14,134 nucleotides of DNA from an uncultured Altererythrobacter sp. Lineage in GTDB: Bacteria; Pseudomonadota; Alphaproteobacteria; Sphingomonadales; Sphingomonadaceae. The translations under genes and the position numbers were made by a program. Of this stretch, positions 8,440-14,134 are shown in pieces; positions within the stretch are counted from its first letter, which is position 1; each line of letters starts with the position of its first letter. The notes below the pieces were generated by a model, which worked only from the letters and a program-made list of their open reading frames with translations, was not told where the DNA came from and searched no databases. The stretch covers positions 1 to 14,134 of the forward strand of contig CAMPGP010000028.1 in NCBI GenBank assembly GCA_946885545.1, written 5' to 3'.

Positions 8440-8555
8440 GACGTCTACCCAATGAATTTTAGGGTCGAGGGCAACAGGTGGGAGTTTCGCCTTGCGAAGC
8501 GCCAGAGTACTCGCCGTTCTCTACTGGATGGGCGCGATCTGTTGGGAAATGCAAA

Positions 8556-8561
8556 TTGACA
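8556..8561 (+). promoter_or_regulatory. Consensus -35 element (TTGACA) before the kinase gene
   Basis: A perfect TTGACA lies 31 bp before the kinase ATG. The -10 region at the usual spacing (around 8577-8584, TGAAAACC) is poor, although alphaproteobacterial -10 boxes are often weak. If used, transcription would start at about 8590, making the mRNA leaderless or nearly so. If not used, a promoter further upstream would place the hairpin at 8570-8590 in the leader. Confidence 0.3.
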
Positions 8562-8569
8562 AGCCGCCA

Positions 8570-8590
8570 ACCGGGGTGAAAACCCGCGGT
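8570..8590 (+). promoter_or_regulatory. GAAA-tetraloop hairpin immediately before the kinase start codon
   Basis: Left arm ACCGGGGT (8570-8577) and right arm ACCCGCGGT (8582-8590) pair over 8 bp with one bulged G, closed by a GAAA tetraloop of the stable GNRA class. The only Shine-Dalgarno-like stretch (GGGGTGA, 8573-8579) is inside the left arm and loop, and the stem ends 2 nt before the ATG. In a transcript beginning upstream it would limit ribosome access and keep kinase levels low. Confidence 0.4.
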
Positions 8591-8592
8591 CG

Positions 8593-10848
8593 ATGGGGCG
8601 GATTTCATGGATTGTCGCGTGTGCGCTGCTGGTCCTGGTCACGCTCGCCCCGGCGGCGCAGGCCCGCGATCCCCTGCCGACGATCGAGCTCAGAGCCGGG
8701 GAAGACGCACCCGAGGTCGCGCGCCAGATCCGATACACGAGGGGGTTGGGCAATCTGGGAAACCGAACCGCCGAGCAGATACTGGCCGCCGACTTTCGCC
8801 CCATCTCGGGCCGCGCAGTGCACTTCGGCCCCCCCGGGGAGCGCACCGCCGTCGCACTCCGTGTGCGGAACGTCGGGGACGAGGCGGGGAGCTGGATCCT
8901 CACCACCGGGCGCGGTTCGCTCAGCTATTTCCGGCTCTACGAGGTCACCGACGATGGCCTGAACGTGCTGGTGGACGGAACCGACCCGGCAAAGGCAAGC
9001 CGCAACCTGCGAACCTATCAGGCGTTCAGCACGGAACTCGTGCTCGAGCCGGGGCGCGAGAGGACCCTGCTGATCGATTTCCTCTCGCACAACTCGACTT
9101 ACCTGCCGCTGCGGATCGAGACCTACGCCACGTTTTTCGAAAAGCGTCGCGCCAACATCGCCATGGTGGCGGGCGTCGTGCTGGGCGTGGCGGTGCTGAT
9201 ATTCCTCAACTTCGTGTTCTTCTCGATCACCGGACATCGCGAGTTCGCCTGGCTCGCGCTCGCGCAGGGCTTCTTCGCGATCAACACGATCCATGCGGAA
9301 GGCTACATCACGATCTTCTTCCTCGCCGACGATCCGCTGCTCGGCCTGGCGCTGGAGGACGCCGTCAAGTGCGGCTTCGCCGCTTCGATGGCGCAATTCG
9401 CGCGCAGCTTCGTGCGCACTGCCGAACGGATGCCGCGCCTCGATCTCGTTCTCAAGGCCCTGATCATCGCCGGTATCGCGGTCATCGCGCTGCAGGCGGG
9501 GCTGGCGCTCTACGCCCCCGCGTTGCGCGGCATCCTGCACACTTCCGCCTGGGCGATCGCGGTCGGCGTCGCGCTGTTCCTGCCCTTCGTCGGCTACACG
9601 GCGATGCGGCGGGTCGGGCATCAGCTCTGGCCCCTGCTGGTGGGATGGGGCAGCCTCGCCCTGTTCATTGTCTACGCCGCCATCGCATCAATGGGCATCT
9701 TCGCCTGGCTGCCGATCAACTGGCACCTTGCGGGTCCGGTCGGCCTGTTCGAATCGCTCATGGTCACGCTCGCGCTCGGCCTCAACTTGCGCAAGATCCA
9801 GGCCGACAAGCGGGCGGCCGACGAGAACTACGCACGATCTATGGGAGAGCGGCTGGCGATCAGCGAACGCGCCGCGCGGCTCGCGGACGAGAAGGCCTTC
9901 GCGCTCGAGACCGTGAACAGCCAGAGCGCGCTTCTCCACGCTTCGGGTCATGACAGCAGGCAGGTCATCCTCGCGTTGAACAGCGCGGTCGAAGTGCTCA
10001 AGCGCACCGACCACGACGGGGTCCACCGCGAGCTCACCGAAATGCTCAGGAGTTCTGCCGACTATCTCGGCGGTATCGCGACGACCACGATCTCCGGAGC
10101 AGCCCTCGTCGGTGCTGAATCGCATATGCTGGCGCTCAGCGCGTTCAGGGGGCAGGCGTTGATCGAGCCTCTGCTCATGATGTTCAAGGCGCCTTTCGCG
10201 GGCAAGAATCTGTCGCTCACCGCCGAGATCGACCCCCAGCTGACGCTCGTGTCGGATCGGCCGCTCCTGATGCGCGCACTCGCAAACCTGCTGAGCAACA
10301 GCTATCACTACACCGTCGCGGGCGGCGCGAACCTCTCATTCGCGATGGACGGCGGGAGCGCCGCCATCACGCTGAGCGATACGGGGGTGGGCATGTCGGA
10401 AGATCTGGTCCGCCAGATGACCGAAGACAGCGTCCACCGCGGGCCGCGCGGAGCCGCCCCGCATAGCACGGGTTCTGGCTTTCGATCGGCGCGGCGGCTG
10501 ATCGAAAGCCTCTCCGGCACTCTCGAGATCGTTTCTTCGGGATCCACGGGCACCGTCCTGCGGGTCTTGCTGCCCTGCGCGCAGCGGACGACCGAACCGT
10601 GCTCCATCCCCCAGCTTGCGGACGAGGCGCCCGGCTGGACGATCCTCGATTTCGACAAGCGCGAGACTTTCGAGAGTGCGGTCGCGGCGCGCGGCGCATC
10701 CGATCGCGGGCTGGCCGCCGCGACCTACGACGACAGTACGGTGACTCGCGGTCGGCTGGGCGAAACGGTCGACCTCATGCTGGTCAAACCCCTGTGCCGC
10801 GAGATGCGACTCCATCCGGCATTCGGGAGTCTGTCAGAGCAGGTTTAG
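8593..10848 (+). CDS. Membrane sensor histidine kinase, 7TMR-DISM type, with truncated receiver-like tail
   Basis: A 751-residue inner-membrane sensor kinase. Residues 1-25 are a signal peptide (cleavage near AQA). Residues 26-185 form a periplasmic beta-rich sensor region resembling the 7TMR-DISM extracellular domain, and about 187-400 hold six to eight hydrophobic helices. A charged, probably coiled-coil linker (400-440) leads to the H-box LLHASGHDSRQVILAL, with H453 the likely phosphoacceptor; the usual H-box proline is replaced by Val. The ATPase domain shows the N-box RALANLLSNSYHYT (N569), G1 box DTGVG (596-600) and a variant G2 box STGSGFRSARRL. The last ~75 residues start WTILDFDKRE and include LMLVKPL, like the first and last strands of a receiver domain, but are too short and lack a central phosphoacceptor Asp. 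The ATG gives a clean signal peptide. Its 3' end overlaps the opposite-strand regulator gene by 15 bp. Signal unknown; the regulator is the likely partner. Confidence 0.85.
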   Translation: MGRISWIVACALLVLVTLAPAAQARDPLPTIELRAGEDAPEVARQIRYTRGLGNLGNRTAEQILAADFRPISGRAVHFGPPGERTAVALRVRNVGDEAGSWILTTGRGSLSYFRLYEVTDDGLNVLVDGTDPAKASRNLRTYQAFSTELVLEPGRERTLLIDFLSHNSTYLPLRIETYATFFEKRRANIAMVAGVVLGVAVLIFLNFVFFSITGHREFAWLALAQGFFAINTIHAEGYITIFFLADDPLLGLALEDAVKCGFAASMAQFARSFVRTAERMPRLDLVLKALIIAGIAVIALQAGLALYAPALRGILHTSAWAIAVGVALFLPFVGYTAMRRVGHQLWPLLVGWGSLALFIVYAAIASMGIFAWLPINWHLAGPVGLFESLMVTLALGLNLRKIQADKRAADENYARSMGERLAISERAARLADEKAFALETVNSQSALLHASGHDSRQVILALNSAVEVLKRTDHDGVHRELTEMLRSSADYLGGIATTTISGAALVGAESHMLALSAFRGQALIEPLLMMFKAPFAGKNLSLTAEIDPQLTLVSDRPLLMRALANLLSNSYHYTVAGGANLSFAMDGGSAAITLSDTGVGMSEDLVRQMTEDSVHRGPRGAAPHSTGSGFRSARRLIESLSGTLEIVSSGSTGTVLRVLLPCAQRTTEPCSIPQLADEAPGWTILDFDKRETFESAVAARGASDRGLAAATYDDSTVTRGRLGETVDLMLVKPLCREMRLHPAFGSLSEQV

Positions 10849-11451
10849 CTCCATCGCCCGTTCGACGATCTTGCGATTGTTCGTCACGTCGAGCTTTCGC
10901 CGCAGTTCCGCGATGTGGAACGACACGGTCGGCTGCGCAATCGACAGACGATAGGATATCTCCTTGTTGCTCTCGCCCTGTGCCAGATAGTGGAGGATCG
11001 CCATCTGCCGGGTCGACAGCGCGACGGGCGCTTCGGCGAGCTTGCTCAACCCCTCGCGCATCTGCGACGAGACGTAGACCTCGCCCGCCAGGGCGGCTTC
11101 GCACGCGGCGATGATCTCGTGCGGCGGGTCGGCCTTGCTGACGACGCCCCGGGCGCCCAGCTTCAGTGCATAGTCGACTTCGCCGAACTGGCTTTCGCCG
11201 GTGAGAATGATCACCGTCATGTCGTGCGAGCCGACGATCTCGGCGAGTATGCTCACCCCGCGAACGTCAGGCATGTTGAGATCGAGGATCACGATATCGA
11301 CCGGCTGCGATTTGACGAAGGCGCTCGCGGTCGCGCCGCGGTCGAGCGCCTCGACCACTTCGAACTGATCGTGCTCCGCGAACAGCATGCGCAGCCCGCG
11401 CTGGGTGATCGGATGATCGTCGACAATCAATATCGTATGCTTGGCGGTCAT
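10834..11451 (-). CDS. LuxR/NarL-family DNA-binding response regulator
   Basis: A 205-residue two-component response regulator. The receiver domain (residues 5-120) carries the acidic pair D11-D12, phosphoacceptor D57 in VILDLNMPDVRG, switch T84 and conserved K106 (VVSKAD), so it should be phosphorylatable. The C-terminal LuxR-type helix-turn-helix (about 145-205) reads LSTRQMAILHYLAQGESNKE, then ISYRLSIAQPTVSFHIAELR and RKLDVTNNRKIV, the standard family signature. The ATG at 11451 is chosen because MTAKHTILIVDDHP is the normal receiver N-terminus; the frame is open 32 codons further upstream, but those residues look like non-coding sequence. It converges on the histidine kinase with a 15-bp overlap of the two stop regions. 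An AATATTATT patch (11512-11520) provides a possible -10 box for its own promoter. Partnership with the kinase is inferred from position; target genes are unknown, the autotransporter being the obvious candidate. Confidence 0.9.
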   Translation of the reverse strand: MTAKHTILIVDDHPITQRGLRMLFAEHDQFEVVEALDRGATASAFVKSQPVDIVILDLNMPDVRGVSILAEIVGSHDMTVIILTGESQFGEVDYALKLGARGVVSKADPPHEIIAACEAALAGEVYVSSQMREGLSKLAEAPVALSTRQMAILHYLAQGESNKEISYRLSIAQPTVSFHIAELRRKLDVTNNRKIVERAMELNLL

Positions 11452-11621
11452 CGGCCGATCCCGAGGCGTAGCGGTCGATATTGCGCCATGGCGGACGGGT
11501 CCCGCAACCCGAATAATATTGGCCCGGCCGCCAGCGAGGTGATCCATACGCGTCGGAGTCCGCCCGCCCTACCCGGCAGCCGGGATTGACAACGCCGGAG
11601 CGCAGCCGCAGGGCGAGTGCA
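11452..11621. other. Divergent intergenic region between response regulator and cobalamin operon
   Basis: About 170 bp with no gene. On the minus strand TATTAT (11518-11513), in the only AT-rich patch, may be the -10 box of the response-regulator gene, though no convincing -35 lies 17 bp upstream of it. On the plus strand the TTGACA at 11586 belongs to the riboswitch transcript. Nothing else recognisable was seen. Confidence 0.4.
11586..11591 (+). promoter_or_regulatory. -35 element for the riboswitch/btu transcript
   Basis: A perfect TTGACA sits 36 bp before the first paired base of the cobalamin aptamer (11622), which is where a transcript from this element should begin. The -10 position (about 11609-11614, CAGGGC) does not match the E. 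coli consensus, so the call rests on the -35 and its distance to the aptamer. Confidence 0.45.
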
Positions 11622-11808
11622 GACGGTGCCGCGACCGCGCAAGCGGTCGGGGCTAAGAGGGAAGCCGGTTCGATGCCGGTGCTGTGCCCGCAACTGTAAG
11701 CGGGGAGTCCCGGGCCAACACGTCACTGGTCGCCGTTCCGCAAGCTCGGACCGGCCGCCGGGAAGACGGCCCCGGGGCGCCGATCCGCAAGCCAGGAGAC
11801 CTGCCGTC
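11622..11808 (+). promoter_or_regulatory. Cobalamin (vitamin B12) riboswitch aptamer
   Basis: The RNA binds adenosyl- or another cobalamin and represses the downstream import genes. P1 forms between GACGGT (11622-11627) and GCCGTC (11803-11808). A helix with a GCAA loop follows (CGACCGC 11632-11638 with GCGGTCG 11643-11649), then the core TAAGAGGGAAGCC and a CCGG-TTCGATG-CCGG hairpin. The conserved stem-loop is CCCGC (11687-11691), loop AACTGTAA, GCGGG (11700-11704). A peripheral arm includes CACTGG and GGGAAGACGGCC. The hallmark B12 box AAGCCAGGAGACCTGCC ends at 11805. All invariant cores are present in order, and an ABC importer follows directly. The ligand subtype (adenosyl versus methyl/aquo) cannot be settled by eye. 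Confidence 0.95.
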
Positions 11809-11984
11809 GCGTCGTTCGTCCGGGAGCCGGGTCAGCTCCAGCGGACGGGAAACACGGTTTCCCGCGAGAAACGACAGCAATCGGCCGGATTTCCGGCGCC
11901 GCGGCGTGGCCCGCGGCGGGCCACGACTGTCGAAGGCGCGCGGACACCGGTCCGTTCTCGCGCCGGTGCGAGAGGCCCGGGATC
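11809..11984 (+). promoter_or_regulatory. Riboswitch expression platform and leader of btuF
   Basis: This 176-nt stretch holds four clear stem-loops and no U-tract. The first (11817-11847) pairs CGTCCG with CGGACG and GGAGC with GCTCC around a 7-nt loop, and sits where the regulatory helix beside a cobalamin aptamer is usually found. The second is CGGGAAA (11846-11852) with TTTCCCG (11858-11864). The third is CGTGGCCC (11905-11912) with GGGCCACG (11918-11925). The fourth buries the Shine-Dalgarno and is listed separately. The absence of poly-U points to translational or Rho-dependent control. Overlapping frames here show no protein-like features. Confidence 0.6.
11955..11974 (+). promoter_or_regulatory. 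Shine-Dalgarno-sequestering hairpin of btuF
   Basis: TTCTCGC (11955-11961) pairs with GCGAGAG (11968-11974) around a 6-nt loop: six Watson-Crick pairs plus one U-G. The Shine-Dalgarno GAGAGG (11970-11975), 9 nt before the GTG start, is almost wholly inside the right arm. A competing stem, CACCGG (11945-11950) with CCGGTG (11963-11968), shares bases with it and could free the site. This fits a translational OFF switch. Confidence 0.6.
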
Positions 11985-12854
11985 GTGGGCAGAACTCAAA
12001 TCCGCCGCTTGCTCGCAAGACGAGGCCGCCTCGCGATGGCGGCGTCCACCGCGCTGCTGGCGGGCTGCTCTGCCTCCGGCCCTGCTCTGGACCCTGACGG
12101 CGAACGGCCGCAACGCATCGTCAGCCTGGATTACTGCGCCGACCAATACGTGCTGCGCTTCGCCGATCGCGATGCGATTCTGGCCGTTTCCCCCGATGCG
12201 GCGAAGCGCTTCTCCTACATGCGCAGCCACGCGAGCGGCCTGCCGTCGGTTCGCCCGCGCGCGGCCGACGTGCTCGCGCTGAAACCCGATCTCGTGGTGC
12301 GATCCTATGGCGGCGGCCCGGAGGCGGTGGGTTTCCTCGAAGAGCTCGGCGTGCCGGTGGTCCAGATCGGCTTTCCCCAGACACTCGCCGAAGTGCGCGA
12401 CGAAGTCGTGCGCGTCGGCGGCGCCCTCGGCGCCGAGCGCGAGGCCCGGCGGGTCGCGTCCGACATGGACAGGCGGCTTGCTGCACTCCCCCAGCGCGAA
12501 GGCGCTGCACCTTCCGCACTCTACATGACCCCCGGCGGCGTGACCTCGGGTGAAGGAACACTGGTGCACGAGGTCCTGCGCGCCGCCGGGCTCGCCAACT
12601 TCCAGGATAGGCCGGGCTGGAACGCGTTGCCGCTCGAGCGGCTGGCGTACGAAGGGCCCGATGTCATCGCGGCAGCATTCTACGAAGGCGCCAGCGGCGA
12701 GACGGACAGCTGGAGCGCGGCGCGCCACCCGGTCGCGCGCACGCAATTGTCCAATCGCCCGGTGGTTCCGCTGGAAGGGGCCTGGACCAGTTGCGGCGGC
12801 TGGTTCCTGGTCGAGGCCGTCGAGGCGCTCGCCCAGGCGGGAGAGGCGCCGTGA
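11985..12854 (+). CDS. btuF: Cobalamin ABC transporter substrate-binding lipoprotein (BtuF-like)
   Basis: A 289-residue periplasmic binding protein of the helical-backbone (FecB/BtuF) class that captures corrinoid and delivers it to the membrane permease. The N-terminus is Arg-rich, followed by a hydrophobic stretch and lipobox LAGC with C28 as the lipidated residue, so it is a tethered lipoprotein. The family signature RIVSLDYCADQYVLRFAD begins at residue 44; ADVLALKPDLVV (94-105) and the second-lobe segments LVHEVLRAAGL and ALPLERLAYEGPDVI follow in the usual order. The GTG at 11985 is preferred over ATG 12036 because it supplies the positive N-region needed for export and has GAGAGG 9 nt upstream. 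It lies behind the cobalamin riboswitch and overlaps the permease gene by 4 nt. On sequence alone an iron-siderophore or heme binder would also fit; the riboswitch argues for B12 or a related corrinoid. Confidence 0.85.
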   Translation: MGRTQIRRLLARRGRLAMAASTALLAGCSASGPALDPDGERPQRIVSLDYCADQYVLRFADRDAILAVSPDAAKRFSYMRSHASGLPSVRPRAADVLALKPDLVVRSYGGGPEAVGFLEELGVPVVQIGFPQTLAEVRDEVVRVGGALGAEREARRVASDMDRRLAALPQREGAAPSALYMTPGGVTSGEGTLVHEVLRAAGLANFQDRPGWNALPLERLAYEGPDVIAAAFYEGASGETDSWSAARHPVARTQLSNRPVVPLEGAWTSCGGWFLVEAVEALAQAGEAP

Positions 12855-13834
12855 CGCGGACCGTGAACCTCACCCTCGCTGCCGCGCTGGTGGCCGCGAT
12901 TCTGGCCGCGCTCCTGCTCGGCTCGGTATCGCTCTCACCGCTGCGCGTGCTCTCGGCGCTGGGTCTCCACGGCGATCCGGGCGATGCACTCGTGGTCTGG
13001 CAGATTCGCCTGCCGCGCGCGCTCGCCGCAGCCATGGTCGGCGCGGCGCTGGGGATGAGCGGCGCGGCGCTCCAGGGCCTGCTGCGCAATCCGCTCGCCG
13101 AGCCGGGCATTCTCGGCGTCTCCGCGACCTCGGCGTTGTTCGCGACGTTCGTGCTGTTCTTCGGACTGGCCGGAATCGGTCCGCTGGTGCTGCCGCTGGC
13201 CGCGATCGGCGGGGCGCTCACGGCGACGGTGCTGGTCTCGTTCGCTGCCTTGCGCACCCGTTCGGCGGTTACGCTACTGCTGGTCGGGATAGGCCTGTCG
13301 AGCTTCTCCGCCGCGCTGATGGCGCTGCTCATGAATCTCGCCCCCAACCCGTTCACTCTCGCCGACATGATCAACTGGACTCTCGGCACGGTCGCTAACC
13401 GTGGTCTGTCAGACCTCTCCTATGCCGCCCCGTTCCTGGCCATCGGCATCGCAATCATGCTAGCGACGCGACGCGGATTGGCCGCGCTGACTCTGGGGGA
13501 GGAAGCGGCCGAAGGCCTCGGCGTGGATCTCGCACGCCAGCGGATCGCCGTGATCGTGGGCGCAGGCCTGGCGACCGGCGCGGCCGTCTCGCTCGCCGGC
13601 GCGATCGGCTTCGTCGGGATCGTAGCCCCGCACCTGGTGCGCCCTCTCGTGGGCCACGACCCCGCGCGGCTCCTGGCACCTTCGGCACTCCTCGGGGCCT
13701 TGATCCTTGTACTCGCCGACATCGGCGTGCGCCTGCTTCCCACCGATGCGGAACTGCGCCTCGGCGTCGTCGCGGCGCTTGTGGGAGCTCCGATCTTCGT
13801 GTGGATCGCAGCGCGCGGGAGGCTGGTGTCGTGA
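12851..13834 (+). CDS. btuC: Cobalamin ABC transporter permease (BtuC-like, FecCD family)
   Basis: A 327-residue polytopic inner-membrane permease, expected to act as a homodimer forming the corrinoid channel with two ATPase subunits. It is hydrophobic almost throughout, consistent with the ten helices of BtuC. Family motifs are clear: RLPRALAAAMVGAALGMSGA from residue 53, LLRNPLAEPGILGV (77-90), the ATPase-coupling segment GEEAAEGLGVD (216-226) and GFVGIVAPHLVRPLVGHD (253-270), ending DAELRLGVVAALVGAPIFVW. The start is GTG at 12851, sharing GTGA with the btuF stop and preceded by GGGAGAGG. The frame is open about 20 codons further upstream, but those residues overlap btuF and are Arg/Gly-rich. 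Its stop forms another GTGA overlap with the ATPase gene. Substrate assignment to B12 rests on the riboswitch; the family itself also transports siderophores and heme. Confidence 0.88.
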   Translation: MTRTVNLTLAAALVAAILAALLLGSVSLSPLRVLSALGLHGDPGDALVVWQIRLPRALAAAMVGAALGMSGAALQGLLRNPLAEPGILGVSATSALFATFVLFFGLAGIGPLVLPLAAIGGALTATVLVSFAALRTRSAVTLLLVGIGLSSFSAALMALLMNLAPNPFTLADMINWTLGTVANRGLSDLSYAAPFLAIGIAIMLATRRGLAALTLGEEAAEGLGVDLARQRIAVIVGAGLATGAAVSLAGAIGFVGIVAPHLVRPLVGHDPARLLAPSALLGALILVLADIGVRLLPTDAELRLGVVAALVGAPIFVWIAARGRLVS

Positions 13835-14134
13835 GCTTGCTGGAAGCGCAGGCACTCACCTATCGCGCGGCAACCCGCGCGCTGGTCGAGGATGCGAGCT
13901 TTCGCCTCGAAGCGGGCGAACTCGCCATATTGATCGGGCCGAACGGCTCGGGCAAATCGACGCTGTTGCGTCTGGTTCTCGGGCTGCTGCGCCCAGACGG
14001 CGGTCGGTCGTCGATCGACGGCGCCGACGTTTGCTCGCTCGCCCCCGCCGCGCGCGCAAGAAAGGTCGCATACCTGCCGCAGGCGCGCGCGCTCGCCTGG
14101 CCGATGGCGGTGCGCGACGTGGTGGCGCTCGGCC
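13831..14134 (+). CDS. btuD: Cobalamin ABC transporter ATP-binding protein (BtuD-like), 3' end outside window
   Basis: The first 101 codons of an ABC ATPase that powers the importer. Translation from GTG 13831 gives SLLEAQALTYR, then AGELAILIGPNGSGKSTLLR with the Walker A motif GPNGSGKST at residues 36-44, followed by LRPDGG and the Q-loop YLPQ with Q84. The rest of the helical domain, the ABC signature, Walker B and switch His lie beyond the window. The start overlaps the permease stop (GTGA), the same coupling used between btuF and btuC, so the three genes should be translated from one mRNA. Resemblance to FepC/HmuV-type ATPases means the substrate is set by the operon and riboswitch, not by this protein. 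Confidence 0.88.
   Translation, partial: MSLLEAQALTYRAATRALVEDASFRLEAGELAILIGPNGSGKSTLLRLVLGLLRPDGGRSSIDGADVCSLAPAARARKVAYLPQARALAWPMAVRDVVALG

Larger units (their letters stand above)
8275..8592. other. Divergent intergenic region between autotransporter and histidine kinase
   Basis: This 318-bp gap separates two divergently transcribed starts. It contains a GC-rich half (8275-8400), probably the autotransporter leader, and a locally AT-rich island (8401-8460), the likeliest promoter zone. It also contains a perfect 8-bp palindrome GAGTACTC at 8505-8512, and the TTGACA and hairpin listed separately upstream of the kinase. Open frames crossing it in either direction look like shadows of the flanking genes. 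A binding site for the nearby LuxR-type regulator would be expected here, but no repeated site could be identified by eye. Confidence 0.6.

Noticed and set aside
11452..11547. Response regulator starting 32 codons upstream at 11547
   Set aside because: The extra residues have no similarity to a receiver domain and cover the likely promoter. The receiver fold begins immediately after the ATG at 11451.
11846..11925. Intrinsic terminators in the riboswitch platform
   Set aside because: The hairpins at 11846-11864 and 11905-11925 are strong but neither is followed by a U-tract, so rho-independent termination is not supported.
11617..12282. Plus- and minus-strand open frames across the riboswitch leader
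   Set aside because: They overlap a clearly structured RNA and the start of btuF, and their Arg/Pro/Gly-rich translations show no domain or signal.

Overview
The window is GC-rich, gene-dense alphaproteobacterial DNA. A sphingomonad (Sphingomonadales, perhaps Erythrobacteraceae) is my best guess from overall protein style and base composition; no taxonomic marker gene is present. It reads as four blocks: the end of a flagellar operon, a giant autotransporter, a two-component signalling pair, and a riboswitch-controlled cobalamin import operon. Both edges cut genes.

Left block (1-2387, + strand): the C-terminal four fifths of flagellar export gate protein FlhA, overlapped by 4 nt by a sigma-28/FliA-type sigma factor. 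A hairpin cluster separates this from the convergent gene to the right.

Centre (2473-8274, - strand): a type V (autotransporter) surface protein of about 1933 residues. It has a signal peptide, a long beta-helical passenger built of four tandem super-repeats of 242-265 residues, passenger-associated repeats and a C-terminal beta-barrel ending in Phe. Its start faces a 318-bp divergent regulatory region shared with a membrane histidine kinase.

Signalling block (8593-11451): the kinase (+) has a periplasmic sensor region, a block of seven or so membrane helices, an H-box, an ATPase domain and a short receiver-like tail lacking a phosphoacceptor site. A LuxR/NarL-type response regulator lies on the opposite strand, and the two reading frames overlap tail to tail by 15 bp. 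The arrangement suggests, without proving, that this pair controls the adjacent autotransporter.

Right block (11586-14134, + strand): a TTGACA -35 element, a well-conserved cobalamin riboswitch aptamer, a 176-nt leader containing a hairpin that buries the first Shine-Dalgarno, then btuF-, btuC- and btuD-like genes. All three begin with GTG and the last two are joined to their upstream gene by GTGA overlaps. This is a vitamin B12 ABC importer expected to be switched off when intracellular cobalamin is plentiful.

No tRNA, rRNA, CRISPR array, insertion sequence or phage gene was recognised. The most unusual material is the super-repeat architecture of the autotransporter together with the truncated-receiver kinase and its overlapping regulator.
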